Source: Halorussus limi
GTDB lineage: Archaea; Halobacteriota; Halobacteria; Halobacteriales; Haladaptataceae
Direction of reading: 5' to 3'
Assembly (NCBI RefSeq): GCF_023238205.1
Contig: NZ_CP096659.1
Coordinates: forward strand, 1,674,001-1,738,000
Length of the DNA stretch: 64,000 nucleotides
The notes under the pieces are model-generated. The model searched no databases and was not told the origin of the DNA. It saw only the letters and a program-made list of their open reading frames with translations. Below are positions 1 to 8,185 of the stretch, one piece after another; within the stretch, counting starts at the first letter, position 1; the number at the start of each line of letters is the position of its first letter. Position numbers and translations under genes: made by a program.

Positions 1-1643
1 ACCGCCGCCTCCGCGACGCCGTCGACGCCGACGATGGCGCGCTCTATCTCGGCGGTGCTGAGTCGCCGGTCGGAGACCTTCAGCACGTCGTCGGCCCGGC
101 CGAGCAGGTGGAGGTAGCCGTCCTCGTCGCGGACCGCGTTGTCGCCGGTGGCGTACTGCCACTCGCCCTCGACCGTTCGGGTCCGGCGCGCGCCCCACCC
201 GCTCCCCTCGCAGAGCGACCGGGCCATCCCCGGCCACGGGCGCGTGACGACGAGTTGGCCCGCCTCTCCGGCGGCGACCCGGCGGCCCGTCTCGTCCACC
301 ACCGCGGTCTCGATACCGGGGAGGCTCTTGCCCACCGCGCCGGGGCGCATCCGGTCCACGCCGGGGAGCGTCGAGAGGACGATGCCGCCGGTCTCGGTCT
401 GCCACCACGTGTCCACGACCGGGCACTCGCCGTCGCCGACGTGGTCGCGGTACCAGTGCCACGCCGTCGCGTCGATGGGTTCGCCGACCGTGCCCAGCAG
501 GCGCAGCGACGAGAGGTCGTGACGCTCGGGATGCTCCTCGCCCCACTTCATGAACGCCCGGATGGAGGTGGGCGCGGTGTAGAACACGTCGACGCCGTTG
601 CGCTCGATTATCTCCCAGAGGCGGTCGGTCTCGGGGTGGTCCGGCGTCCCCTCGTACAGCACGGTCGTCGCCCCGAGCGCGAGCGGCCCGTACACCGCGT
701 AGGAGTGGCCGGTAATCCACCCCACGTCGGCCGAACACCAGTGGGTGTCGTCGGGACCCAAGTCGAGGACCGCGTGGCCGGTCCACGCGACGTGAGTGAG
801 GTAGCCGCCGGTGGTGTGGCGGACCAGCGTCGGTTCGCCGGTCGTTCCGGAGGTGTAGATGAGAAAGAGCAGGTCGTCGGCCTCGCGGGCGACCGGTTCG
901 ACCGTCGCGCCCTCGTGGTCGGCGACGAGGTCGGCGTAGACGTGGTGGTCGCCGGCCGCGCGCTCGTCGTCGAGGCGGTTGACCACGACCTGTTCGACCG
1001 CGTGGTCGACCGAGACGCAGGCGTTGTCGGCCCGCCGCTTCAGGTCGAGCGCGGCCCCGCGCCGGTAGTAGCCGTCGCACGTCACCAGAAACTGCGAGTC
1101 GGCCCCGGAGAGCCGAGTCGCCAGCGCGTCGGCCGAGAAGCCCGCGAACACGACCGAGTGGGGTGCGCCGATGCGAGCGCAGGCGAGCATCGCGACGGGC
1201 AACTCGGGAATCATCGGCAGGTAGAGCGTCACCACGTCGCCCGCTTCGACGCCCAACTCGCGCAGCGCCGCCGCGAAGGCGTTCACCTCGTCGGCGAGTT
1301 CGCCGTAGGTGTACGTCCGACTCTCGCCGAGTTTCCCCTCCCACGCGACCGCCGTCTCGTCGCCGCGCCCGGCCGCGACGTGCCGGTCCACGCAGTTGTG
1401 CGCCGCGTTGAGTCGCCCGCCGGGGAACCAGCGGGTCGGCCCCTCCTCGGAGTCGTCCAGCACCGCGTCGAATCCGCGGTCCCAGTCCAGCAGGTCCGCG
1501 GGCCGTCGCCAGCACTCGGGCCACCCCGCCTCCCGGAACGCGTCGCGGTCGGCCGCCGTCACGTTCGCGTTCGCGACGAACGACTCGGGCGGGTCCACCC
1601 ACTCGCGTTCGGGGGTCGTCTCGTCCGGACTGCCGTCTGCCAT
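1..1643 (-). CDS. acs: Acetyl-CoA synthetase (acetate-CoA ligase, AMP-forming), C-terminus cut by window edge
   Basis: Activates acetate to acetyl-CoA through acetyl-AMP in the cytoplasm. The reverse strand reads MADGSPDETTPEREWVDP from the ATG at 1643, then the adenylate-forming core. The P-loop-like motif YTSGTTGEPT lies near residues 264-273, TWWQTETGG follows, and a TGD motif (YATGDNA) lies near the window edge. The N-terminal region (WFPGGRLNAAHNCVDRH) matches the Acs N-terminal domain. The C-terminal domain with the catalytic lysine is outside the window, so it is partial only because of the edge. It lies 91 bp downstream of mutS in the same direction. A propionyl-CoA synthetase or other acyl-CoA synthetase of the same family remains possible. 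Confidence 0.9.
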   Translation of the reverse strand, partial: MADGSPDETTPEREWVDPPESFVANANVTAADRDAFREAGWPECWRRPADLLDWDRGFDAVLDDSEEGPTRWFPGGRLNAAHNCVDRHVAAGRGDETAVAWEGKLGESRTYTYGELADEVNAFAAALRELGVEAGDVVTLYLPMIPELPVAMLACARIGAPHSVVFAGFSADALATRLSGADSQFLVTCDGYYRRGAALDLKRRADNACVSVDHAVEQVVVNRLDDERAAGDHHVYADLVADHEGATVEPVAREADDLLFLIYTSGTTGEPTLVRHTTGGYLTHVAWTGHAVLDLGPDDTHWCSADVGWITGHSYAVYGPLALGATTVLYEGTPDHPETDRLWEIIERNGVDVFYTAPTSIRAFMKWGEEHPERHDLSSLRLLGTVGEPIDATAWHWYRDHVGDGECPVVDTWWQTETGGIVLSTLPGVDRMRPGAVGKSLPGIETAVVDETGRRVAAGEAGQLVVTRPWPGMARSLCEGSGWGARRTRTVEGEWQYATGDNAVRDEDGYLHLLGRADDVLKVSDRRLSTAEIERAIVGVDGVAEAA

Positions 1644-1734
1644 TCGATTCGAGTTTCGCGGAAACAGGGGAAAAATGGTTCGCCTCGCCAGACGCCGCAG
1701 GTCAATCCGGTGACGCTCGCGTCCGCCGCGGCGC

Positions 1735-4515
1735 TCACTCGCCGTCCAGTCGCTCCTGCCACTCCTGCGCTCGGTTCAGGAGTTCCACCGGCGCGGTGTC
1801 GCTGACCGAGAGGTCGGCGATTTCCGCCAACACGTCCTCGGCGTCCTCGCCGAACTTCTCGCGGACGGCGTCGGCGTTGGCCCCCGCCTCGGGACATCCG
1901 CCGGTTCCGCGCTGCTCGGACCCGAATCCGTCGCTTCCCCGTTCGCCGGTCTGGCGCTCGCCAGTTCCGCGCTCCTCGGGTCCTCCGGACTTCAACTCGC
2001 CGCTTCCAACGTCGAAGACGACCTGTTTCGTCCCGCCGGAACTCCCGCCCTTGGTCTCGATGGCCTCGTCGGCCCGGAGTTTCTCCAACACGCCCTGCGA
2101 GCGCTCGACCACCGGGTCGGGCACGCCCGCGAGGTCCGCGACGTGGATGCCGTACGAGCGGTCGGTCGGCCCGTCTTCGACGGTCCGGAGGAAGGTCACG
2201 TCGCCGTCCGACTCGTCCGCGGCGACGTGGACGTTCTCCACGCGGTCGAGGTGGTCCGCGAGCGTCGTGAGTTCGTGGTAGTGGGTGGCAAAGAGCGTCT
2301 TGGCGCGAATCTCGTTGTGGAGGTACTCCGTCGCGGCCCACGCGATGGAGATGCCGTCGTACGTCGCGGTTCCCCGGCCGACCTCGTCCAGAATCACCAG
2401 CGACTCGTCGGTCGCTGAGTGGAGGATGTTGCTCAACTCCTGCATCTCGACCATGAAGGTGGACCGGCCCTGCGCGAGTTCGTCCAGCGCGCCGACCCGG
2501 GTGTAGATACCGTCCACGACGCCGATTTCGGCGGCCGCCGCAGGGACGAAGCTTCCGATTTGGGCGAGCAGGGTTATCAGCGCGACCTGTCGCATGTAGG
2601 TCGACTTCCCCGACATGTTCGGCCCCGTGACGACCAAGAACTGCCTGTCCTCGCTCATCCGCAAATCGTTGGGGACGAACTCGGTCGTTCGCTCCACGAC
2701 GGGATGGCGCCCCGCCTCGATGTCGAGGTCCCCCGTCTCGCGCAGGGTCGGACGGACCCAGTCGTTCTCGACGGCGTGGACCGCCAGCGAGGCCAGCGCG
2801 TCGAGTTCCGCGAGAGCGCGACCGACCGACTGGAGGAGGTCGGCCGCTTCCGCGACTCGCCCGCGCAACTCGGCAAACAGTTCGTACTCCAACTCTCCCC
2901 GCCGCTCTTCGAGACGGAGAATCTGTCGCTCGCGCTCGTTCAATTCGTCGGTGGTGTAGCGCTCGGAGTTCTTCAGGCTCTTGAGTCGGTCGTAGCGGTC
3001 GGGCACCTTCCCGGTCTCGGAGTTGCCGACTTGGATGTAGTAGCCGTCGGTCTTGTTGCGGTCAACCTGCAGGTGGGTGATTCCGGTCTCGCGCTTCTCG
3101 CGGTCGTCGAGGGTCGCTATCCACTCCTCGGCCTCCTCGTGGCGCTCGATGAGGTCGTCCAACTCCTCGTCGTGGCCGCGCCGGAAGAGACCGCCCTCGG
3201 TGACGGTTCCCGGCGGGTCCTCCACGATCGCGTCTAACTCCTCGCAGAGGTCGGCGGCCGCCTCGCGATCGGGGCGAGACGCGACCTCCGCGAGCGGCGA
3301 GTCGGCCAGCGTCGGGTCGCTCGCCACGGCGTCGGCGACTTCGGGCAGGAGCGCCAGCGTCTCGCGCACCCGCAGGAGGTCGCGGGCGTCCGCGCTCCCG
3401 TGGGCCGCCTTGCTCGCCAGTCGTTCGAGGTCGTAGGCACCCTCCAGCGTCTCGCGCACCGTCTCGCGGGCGAGCGCCGAGTTCGCGAATGCGGCCACGC
3501 CGTCGGCGCGTTGACGGAGCGTCGGCACGTCCCGCCGGGGCCGCTGGAGCCACTCCTTCAGGAGTCGCTTGCCCGGACTCGTCGCGGTGTGGTCGATGGT
3601 CGCGAACAGCGACCCGTCCCGGTCGCCCTGCATCGTCTCGGTGAGTTCGAGGTTGCGCTGGGTCGTCGCGTCGAGCGAGACGTGGTCGTCGCCCTCGTAG
3701 CTCTGGAGTCGGGTCATCGAGGATTTCACGCCCGTGCCGGTCTCGGCGACGTACGAGAGGAGCGCGCCCGCCGCCTGAATCTGGGGTCTGTCGCCGCGAC
3801 CGCTCGCGCCCGTCCCGCCGTCGGCCAAGCCGATGCTCGCCAGCGTCTCGTCGCCGAACTGCTCTTTCGTCTCGTGGGTCGCCCGTCCGGGGGCGAAGGC
3901 GTCGGCGCGGTGGAGCGTGAGCGTCGCGTCGGTGCGCTCGCGCACCCGGTCGAGGAAGGCGTCGTCGTTGCGGACCTCCGGGCCGGGCAGGATTTCGACG
4001 GGGTCGAACCGGTAGAGTTCGGTGAACGCGCGGTCGCTCGCCGCGTCGGGGTCCGACTCCTCGACTGCCGTGACCGAGAACCGGCCCGTGGTCACGTCGG
4101 CGAACGCCAGTCCGTAGCGCTCGTCGTCCGCCCGGACGACCCCGGCGAGGTACTGGGCGTCGGCGTCGGTCGTCTCCAGCAGGGTGCCGGGGGTCACGAC
4201 GCGGGTGATTTCGCGAGCGTGACCGTCGGCGGTCTCGTGCTGGTCGGCCACCGCGACCCGGTAGCCCCGCTCGACCAACTGCTTGAGGTGGGGCGTGAGT
4301 TTGTCCACCGGGACGCCGGCCATCGGGTAGTTCGACCCGTGAGAGGACTTCTGGGAGACCTTCAGGTCGAGCAGGTCCGAGACCTCCTCGGCGTCGTCGC
4401 CGAAGAACTCGTAGAAGTCCCCGACCTGCATCACGAGATAGTCGGCGTCGGTCTCGTCCTTGAGCGAGAAGAACTCGCCGACGATGCCCCCGACCTCGCC
4501 GTCAGGTCGGGACAC
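1735..4515 (-). CDS. mutS: DNA mismatch repair protein MutS
   Basis: Recognises mismatches and starts mismatch repair. The N-terminal mismatch-reading motif GDFYEFF is at about residues 32-38, the Walker A motif GPNMSGKST near 630, and the Walker B/signature DEVGRGTATYDGIS near 706. A GTG lies at 4524, but it is inside a Shine-Dalgarno-like GGAGGTG (4522-4528). The GTG at 4515, six bases after that motif, is the better start and gives 926 residues. Before the last 60 residues there is a low-complexity Gly/Glu/Arg-rich linker (KGGSSGGTKQ onward). It is the MutS1/MutS5 type common in haloarchaea; which paralogue it is cannot be decided here. Confidence 0.95.
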   Translation of the reverse strand: MSRPDGEVGGIVGEFFSLKDETDADYLVMQVGDFYEFFGDDAEEVSDLLDLKVSQKSSHGSNYPMAGVPVDKLTPHLKQLVERGYRVAVADQHETADGHAREITRVVTPGTLLETTDADAQYLAGVVRADDERYGLAFADVTTGRFSVTAVEESDPDAASDRAFTELYRFDPVEILPGPEVRNDDAFLDRVRERTDATLTLHRADAFAPGRATHETKEQFGDETLASIGLADGGTGASGRGDRPQIQAAGALLSYVAETGTGVKSSMTRLQSYEGDDHVSLDATTQRNLELTETMQGDRDGSLFATIDHTATSPGKRLLKEWLQRPRRDVPTLRQRADGVAAFANSALARETVRETLEGAYDLERLASKAAHGSADARDLLRVRETLALLPEVADAVASDPTLADSPLAEVASRPDREAAADLCEELDAIVEDPPGTVTEGGLFRRGHDEELDDLIERHEEAEEWIATLDDREKRETGITHLQVDRNKTDGYYIQVGNSETGKVPDRYDRLKSLKNSERYTTDELNERERQILRLEERRGELEYELFAELRGRVAEAADLLQSVGRALAELDALASLAVHAVENDWVRPTLRETGDLDIEAGRHPVVERTTEFVPNDLRMSEDRQFLVVTGPNMSGKSTYMRQVALITLLAQIGSFVPAAAAEIGVVDGIYTRVGALDELAQGRSTFMVEMQELSNILHSATDESLVILDEVGRGTATYDGISIAWAATEYLHNEIRAKTLFATHYHELTTLADHLDRVENVHVAADESDGDVTFLRTVEDGPTDRSYGIHVADLAGVPDPVVERSQGVLEKLRADEAIETKGGSSGGTKQVVFDVGSGELKSGGPEERGTGERQTGERGSDGFGSEQRGTGGCPEAGANADAVREKFGEDAEDVLAEIADLSVSDTAPVELLNRAQEWQERLDGE

Positions 4516-4521
4516 GGCGGC

Positions 4522-4528
4522 CACCTCC
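4522..4528 (-). promoter_or_regulatory. Shine-Dalgarno site that decides the mutS start
   Basis: On the reverse strand this reads GGAGGTG, complementary to the archaeal 16S 3' end. It sits 6 nt before the GTG at 4515 and contains the alternative GTG at 4524, so the downstream GTG is preferred. Confidence 0.6.
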
Positions 4529-4715
4529 CCGGAGGGTCCGTGCGGGTAGAGTCATAGTCGAGTTGGAGGGGCGTCGGCGACTAAAACGGTGCGGGTTCGG
4601 GCGGTCGACGAGCGGACCGCAGCCGTCGCTTCCGAAGCGTCGCGTCGGCGAACAAAAACTAGTCGTCGGTCGCACCTACGGTTGGGTCGCGGAAGGTCGA
4701 AATCGGCGCCGAATC

Positions 4716-4913
4716 TCAGACCTTCGCCGTGTAGCCCGCGTCCTCGACGGCCGCCGCGAGGTCCTCGTCCGACGCCTCGCCCTCGACGGTGACGCTGTCG
4801 GACTCGTTGTCCGCCTCGGCGTCTTCGACGCCCGGTACGTCGCGGAGCGCGTTCTCGACGGTCTCCTCGCAGCCGCCACAGCTCATGCCTTCGACGGTTA
4901 TCTGTTTCGTCAT
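4716..4913 (-). CDS. Heavy-metal-associated (HMA) domain copper chaperone
   Basis: A 65-residue single-domain protein starting MTKQITVEGMSCGGCEETV. It has the metal-binding GMxCxxC motif (M10, C12, C15 approximately), and the ferredoxin-like fold of HMA proteins fits the length exactly. Such proteins carry Cu(I) to P-type ATPases or sensors. The reading frame is open further upstream, but the added sequence is not protein-like and the ATG at 4913 gives the family start. It is divergent from the DUF4396 gene and close to the Cys-rich Csp-like gene, which suggests a shared role in copper handling. A general heavy-metal role (Hg, Zn) cannot be excluded. Confidence 0.88.
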   Translation of the reverse strand: MTKQITVEGMSCGGCEETVENALRDVPGVEDAEADNESDSVTVEGEASDEDLAAAVEDAGYTAKV

Positions 4914-5097
4914 AGTCTCCTCTAGCGGGTCGTCCCTTTTCGGACTTTCCCCTTCGATTGTGGATTCGTTTCGGCATCGAGTTTCGAAACCAAGACCGAT
5001 GAGTGGGTGAACCTCGGAAATCGATGGCCCACCGACGCCGCGACGGAATTGCGTTTTAGCCACAATCCCGTAAAGCCTGAAGCCCGTCCCTTCGGAC

Positions 5098-5775
5098 ATG
5101 GGAATCCAACAGGCGCTACAGAACGTGCTGACGAACCCGACGTATCTCACGGCGTGGGGCGCGCTGGTCGCGGTTTCGTTGGGCGTCCTCGTCTGGGACC
5201 TCTGGAAGAACAACTCGGAACTCAAGAGCCTCATGAAGTTCGTCTGGGGCTTCACGGTGCTGTACTCCGGACCGCTCGGTCTCGTGGGCTACTGGTACTC
5301 GGGCCGGACCCAAATCGACCACGACTCGTTCTGGCGCAAGGGGTTCCGGTCGGTCAGTCACTGCTACTCGGGGTGTGGCACCGGCGAGGTGCTGGGCGTC
5401 TCCGTGGCCGTCGGTCTCTTGGCGTTCAAGACGACCGGGACCGTCGTCCTCACCTTCGCGCTGGCGTACCTCTTCGGCTACCTGCTGACGGTCGGGCCGC
5501 TGATGCAGGAGGGCATCGGTCTGCGCGAGGCGCTCTGGGACGCTTTCTACTCGGAGACCGCGAGCATCACCGTGATGGAAATCGTCGCCATCAGCACCGA
5601 CATCTGGCTCGCGGGCGAGGCCGGACTCGGCGACGTGCTGTTCTGGACCAGTCTGGTCTTCTCGCTCACGATGGGGCTGCTCGCGGCCTACCCCGTCAAC
5701 CTCCTCCTCATCCACTTCGGCGTCAAGGAGGGGATGATGAACCCCGCGGAGATGGGGTCCGAGATGGGAGCGTGA
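5098..5775 (+). CDS. DUF4396 family multi-pass membrane protein
   Basis: A 225-residue protein with about five hydrophobic segments (residues about 18-33, 45-65, 95-130, 155-180 and 185-205). Between segments it has a conserved-looking FRSVSHCYSGCGTGE stretch that carries His and two Cys. This resembles DUF4396, a membrane family often found near copper genes. The His/Cys stretch could bind metal; this is inferred from residues, not known. It is followed 88 bp later by the Csp-like gene in the same direction and is divergent from the HMA chaperone. Biochemical function unknown. Confidence 0.75.
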   Translation: MGIQQALQNVLTNPTYLTAWGALVAVSLGVLVWDLWKNNSELKSLMKFVWGFTVLYSGPLGLVGYWYSGRTQIDHDSFWRKGFRSVSHCYSGCGTGEVLGVSVAVGLLAFKTTGTVVLTFALAYLFGYLLTVGPLMQEGIGLREALWDAFYSETASITVMEIVAISTDIWLAGEAGLGDVLFWTSLVFSLTMGLLAAYPVNLLLIHFGVKEGMMNPAEMGSEMGA

Positions 5776-5863
5776 GCGCCGACCCGGTGCGAGACCAGCG
5801 AACGCAGCCTCAGATTTTTAGCCACCGAGCGTAAGGCGGTCGCTACCGTGTCGTTTCGATGCG

Positions 5864-6214
5864 ATGGCACTAGCAGAACTCAACCTGAGCGACGCCGAAG
5901 AAGAGTGCATGGACAACTGCCTCGAAGCGATGCAGGCCTGCGAGTGGTGCGCCGACGAGTGTCTCGACGAGGACATGGACATGGCCAAGTGCATCCGACT
6001 CTGTCGGGACGTGGCCGACCTCGCCAGCGAACACGCGCGGTTCATGGCGCGCAACTCCAACTACAGCGACGAACTCGCGGAGGCCTGCGCCGGGGCCTGC
6101 GAGGAGTGCGCCGAGGAGTGTCGCCGCCACGACCACGACCACTGTCAGGTCTGCGCCGACGTGCTGGACGACTGCGCCGAGTCCTGCCGCCAGATGATGC
6201 AGCAGGCGGCCTAG
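5864..6214 (+). CDS. Cys-rich four-helix-bundle copper-binding protein (Csp/DUF326-like)
   Basis: A 116-residue protein with 15 cysteines spaced along predicted helices (CMDNCLEAMQACEWCADEC, CIRLC, CAGACEECAEEC, CQVCADVLDDCAESC). This is the pattern of Csp copper-storage proteins, where Cys pairs line the core of a four-helix bundle and hold many Cu(I) ions. There is no signal peptide, so it is probably the cytosolic Csp type. It lies directly after the DUF4396 gene. The stop codon overlaps the end of the convergent gene by 4 nt. Ferredoxin-like annotations sometimes given to this family are unlikely. Confidence 0.82.
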   Translation: MALAELNLSDAEEECMDNCLEAMQACEWCADECLDEDMDMAKCIRLCRDVADLASEHARFMARNSNYSDELAEACAGACEECAEECRRHDHDHCQVCADVLDDCAESCRQMMQQAA

Positions 6215-6504
6215 AGTCGCGACTCGATTTCTTCGACCAGTTCGCGGGCCGCCGCGACTCGCTCGTCGGCGGCCTCGCTTCCCGTTCGCTCGACGTTCGA
6301 GAGGAGCATCCCGACCTGCTCGACGCGCTTCTCGACGACCGCCTCCGGAACGTCCGGTCCCACGGCGTCCTCGCAGACCGCCTCGGCCTCGCCGAGCCAC
6401 TGGCTCGCTCGCGTCTCGACGGGCAACTCCGCGGTCGCTTCGAGGTGGACGTGCAGGTCGGCGACGAGCGACCGGAGTTCCGAGTCCGCGTCAGCGTCGG
6501 TCAC
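6211..6504 (-). CDS. Small acidic helical haloarchaeal protein, unknown function
   Basis: Ninety-seven residues starting VTDADADSELRSLVADLHVHLEAT from a GTG. It is acidic throughout and predicted all-helical with heptad-like Leu/Val spacing, ending VEEIESRL. I recognise no enzymatic or DNA-binding motif. It follows thiDN in the same direction after 56 bp, so the two may be co-transcribed. The GTG start was chosen because the sequence upstream of it is Arg-rich and not haloarchaeal-protein-like. The composition fits a genuine cytosolic haloarchaeal protein. Confidence 0.65.
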   Translation of the reverse strand: MTDADADSELRSLVADLHVHLEATAELPVETRASQWLGEAEAVCEDAVGPDVPEAVVEKRVEQVGMLLSNVERTGSEAADERVAAARELVEEIESRL

Positions 6505-6560
6505 GTTCGGAGTTGGGCGTCCGTTCCTAACAGTGATGCGGTCGGTGCGACCCCCGACGC

Positions 6561-7994
6561 TCAGAGCGCCTCCGACAGCGCCAGCACTCGCTCGGCCAGT
6601 TCCTCGCCGTCCCGCGCGACGACCTTGGTCATCGCCTCCTTCCCGACCTCGCCTCGGTCCACGACCGCGACGGGGGTTCCGTCGCCCGACGACTCGCCGT
6701 CCGCCGACCTCGCCGCCTCGAACGCCCGCCGCGCGCCCCACTGCATCGTGGACCCCTCCCGCTCTTTCACGCCCTCCGGTTCCGACCCCCGGTCGTACTC
6801 CGCGACCGGCCAGTTCAGACGCTCCAGCGCGGCCGCCACGTCTGAATCGAACCGGCAGTTCGCGGCGAATCGCAGGTCGGGGTCGAACTCCCGGCAGGCG
6901 AGCAGGAAGCGCGCGACGTGGCTCGACGCGCCGAAGCGCACGTCGCGGTTGGGTTTCACGCCGGAGAACGTTCGGGTGATTCGGCCCTCCACGGCCGCCG
7001 TCTCGCCGACCGACTCGGCGTAGGGCGTCGCGCCGACGACGTTCGTTCCGACCTCGGGGACGAGCGCCGACACGTCGGCCTCCACGAACTCCCGGACGAC
7101 CCCGCGGACCGCCTCGGCGGTCGCCTCCCGCGCGGCGCGGTTTCGCACCTCGACAGCGTGGTGCACCGCGCCCGGCCCCTCGCCCACGTCGAGGTGGTAC
7201 CGGACTGCGCGCGCCGCGAACGCCGCGCTCGCTTCGACCGCCTCCGGAACCGACTCGCCGCGCGCCAGTCGGGCCGCAATCGCGGCCGAGAGCGCGCACC
7301 CCGACCCGTGGGTCGCGTCGGTGTCGATTCGGGGGCGCTCGAAGGTCCGGGTCCCGTCGGGCGTCACCAGCATGTCCCGGACCGTCTCACCTGGCCCTTC
7401 GGAGGGGTCGGGGACGTGCCCGCCCGTCACGAGCGCGGCATCCGCACCTGTCGCGAGCAGGCGCTCGCCCACCTCGACGGCGCATTCTCGGCCACCGACT
7501 TCCACGCCGGTCAGCACGGCGGCCTCGTCGGCGTTGGGCGTCACGAGCGTGGCCTCGCTCACGAGGTCCGCGTAGGCGTCCTCGGCCGCGGCGTCGAGCA
7601 GTCGGTCGCCGGACGTGGCGACCATCACGGGGTCCACGACGACCGGGAAGTCGGCCGCGGCCGCGCGGTCGGCGACGAGTTCCACTATTTCCGCGGTGGC
7701 GAGCATCCCGGTCTTTGCGGCCCGCACGTCGAAGTCGTCGGTCACGGCGTCGAGTTGGGCCGCGACTTCCGCGGCGGGCAGGACGTGGGTGGACTCGACG
7801 CCGCGCGTGTGCTGGGCCGTGACCGCAGTGACGGCGCTCGTTCCGAAGGCGTCGTGGGCCTCGATGGTCTTCAGGTCGGCCTGTACGCCGGCGCCGCCGC
7901 CCGAATCGCTCCCCGCGACGGTCAGCGCGACCGGTTTCTCGACCGGGGCCGGAGTTCGAGTGTCGGTCCGAGTAGAGTCTTCTCCGCCATTCAT
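6561..7994 (-). CDS. thiD: ThiD-ThiN fusion: HMP/HMP-P kinase and thiamine-phosphate synthase
   Basis: A bifunctional thiamine-synthesis enzyme. The N-terminal ThiD half has AGSDSGGGAGVQADLKT (about residues 26-42), DPVMVATSG and the anion-hole motif THGSGCALSAA (about 230-240). The C-terminal ThiN half has GTNVVGATPYAES and RDVRFGASSHVARF. ThiD phosphorylates hydroxymethylpyrimidine; ThiN, an archaeal replacement for ThiE, joins it to the thiazole phosphate. The ATG at 7994 is preferred over a TTG six codons earlier. The frame is complete at 477 residues, the expected size for the archaeal fusion. A small inverted repeat overlaps the leader. Confidence 0.93.
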   Translation of the reverse strand: MNGGEDSTRTDTRTPAPVEKPVALTVAGSDSGGGAGVQADLKTIEAHDAFGTSAVTAVTAQHTRGVESTHVLPAAEVAAQLDAVTDDFDVRAAKTGMLATAEIVELVADRAAAADFPVVVDPVMVATSGDRLLDAAAEDAYADLVSEATLVTPNADEAAVLTGVEVGGRECAVEVGERLLATGADAALVTGGHVPDPSEGPGETVRDMLVTPDGTRTFERPRIDTDATHGSGCALSAAIAARLARGESVPEAVEASAAFAARAVRYHLDVGEGPGAVHHAVEVRNRAAREATAEAVRGVVREFVEADVSALVPEVGTNVVGATPYAESVGETAAVEGRITRTFSGVKPNRDVRFGASSHVARFLLACREFDPDLRFAANCRFDSDVAAALERLNWPVAEYDRGSEPEGVKEREGSTMQWGARRAFEAARSADGESSGDGTPVAVVDRGEVGKEAMTKVVARDGEELAERVLALSEAL

Positions 7995-8001
7995 TATCGA
8001 G

Positions 8002-8012
8002 TTGTAAAACAA
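8002..8012. repeat. Short inverted repeat at the thiDN leader
   Basis: Reads ttgt-aaa-acaa on the plus strand, with 4-bp arms and a 3-nt spacer, 8 nt upstream of the thiDN ATG. It is AT-rich in a GC-rich setting and could be part of the core promoter or an operator for a thiamine regulator such as ThiR. The evidence is weak because the arms are short. Confidence 0.3.
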
Positions 8013-8155
8013 GATGGTACTTCAACGTGGGTGGTCGAACGGAGAGTGCTCACCGCATTCCACTGCCGGACAGCGGTGGGAGTACGTCTCGCTCGTTCTG
8101 TCGCGCGGCCGGAACGCCGGATTTCGGTAGTTCGCACACGCTCGTATGGACGCCC

Positions 8156-8161
8156 TTTTAA
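8156..8161 (+). promoter_or_regulatory. TATA-like box of the NOG1 gene
   Basis: TTTTAA centred 28 nt before the ATG at 8186, the spacing expected for a leaderless haloarchaeal transcript. Confidence 0.55.
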
Positions 8162-8185
8162 GCCCACGAGACCCTATCTATCTCT

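Noticed and set aside
108-1805. Long forward frame of 565 codons over acs
   Set aside because: Shadow of the reverse-strand acetyl-CoA synthetase; the product is Arg/Gly/Val-rich with no domain, a common effect of high GC.
5007-5097. Extended start before the DUF4396 protein
   Set aside because: The in-frame upstream segment belongs to a different frame product without hydrophobic or conserved features; the ATG at 5098 begins the membrane protein.
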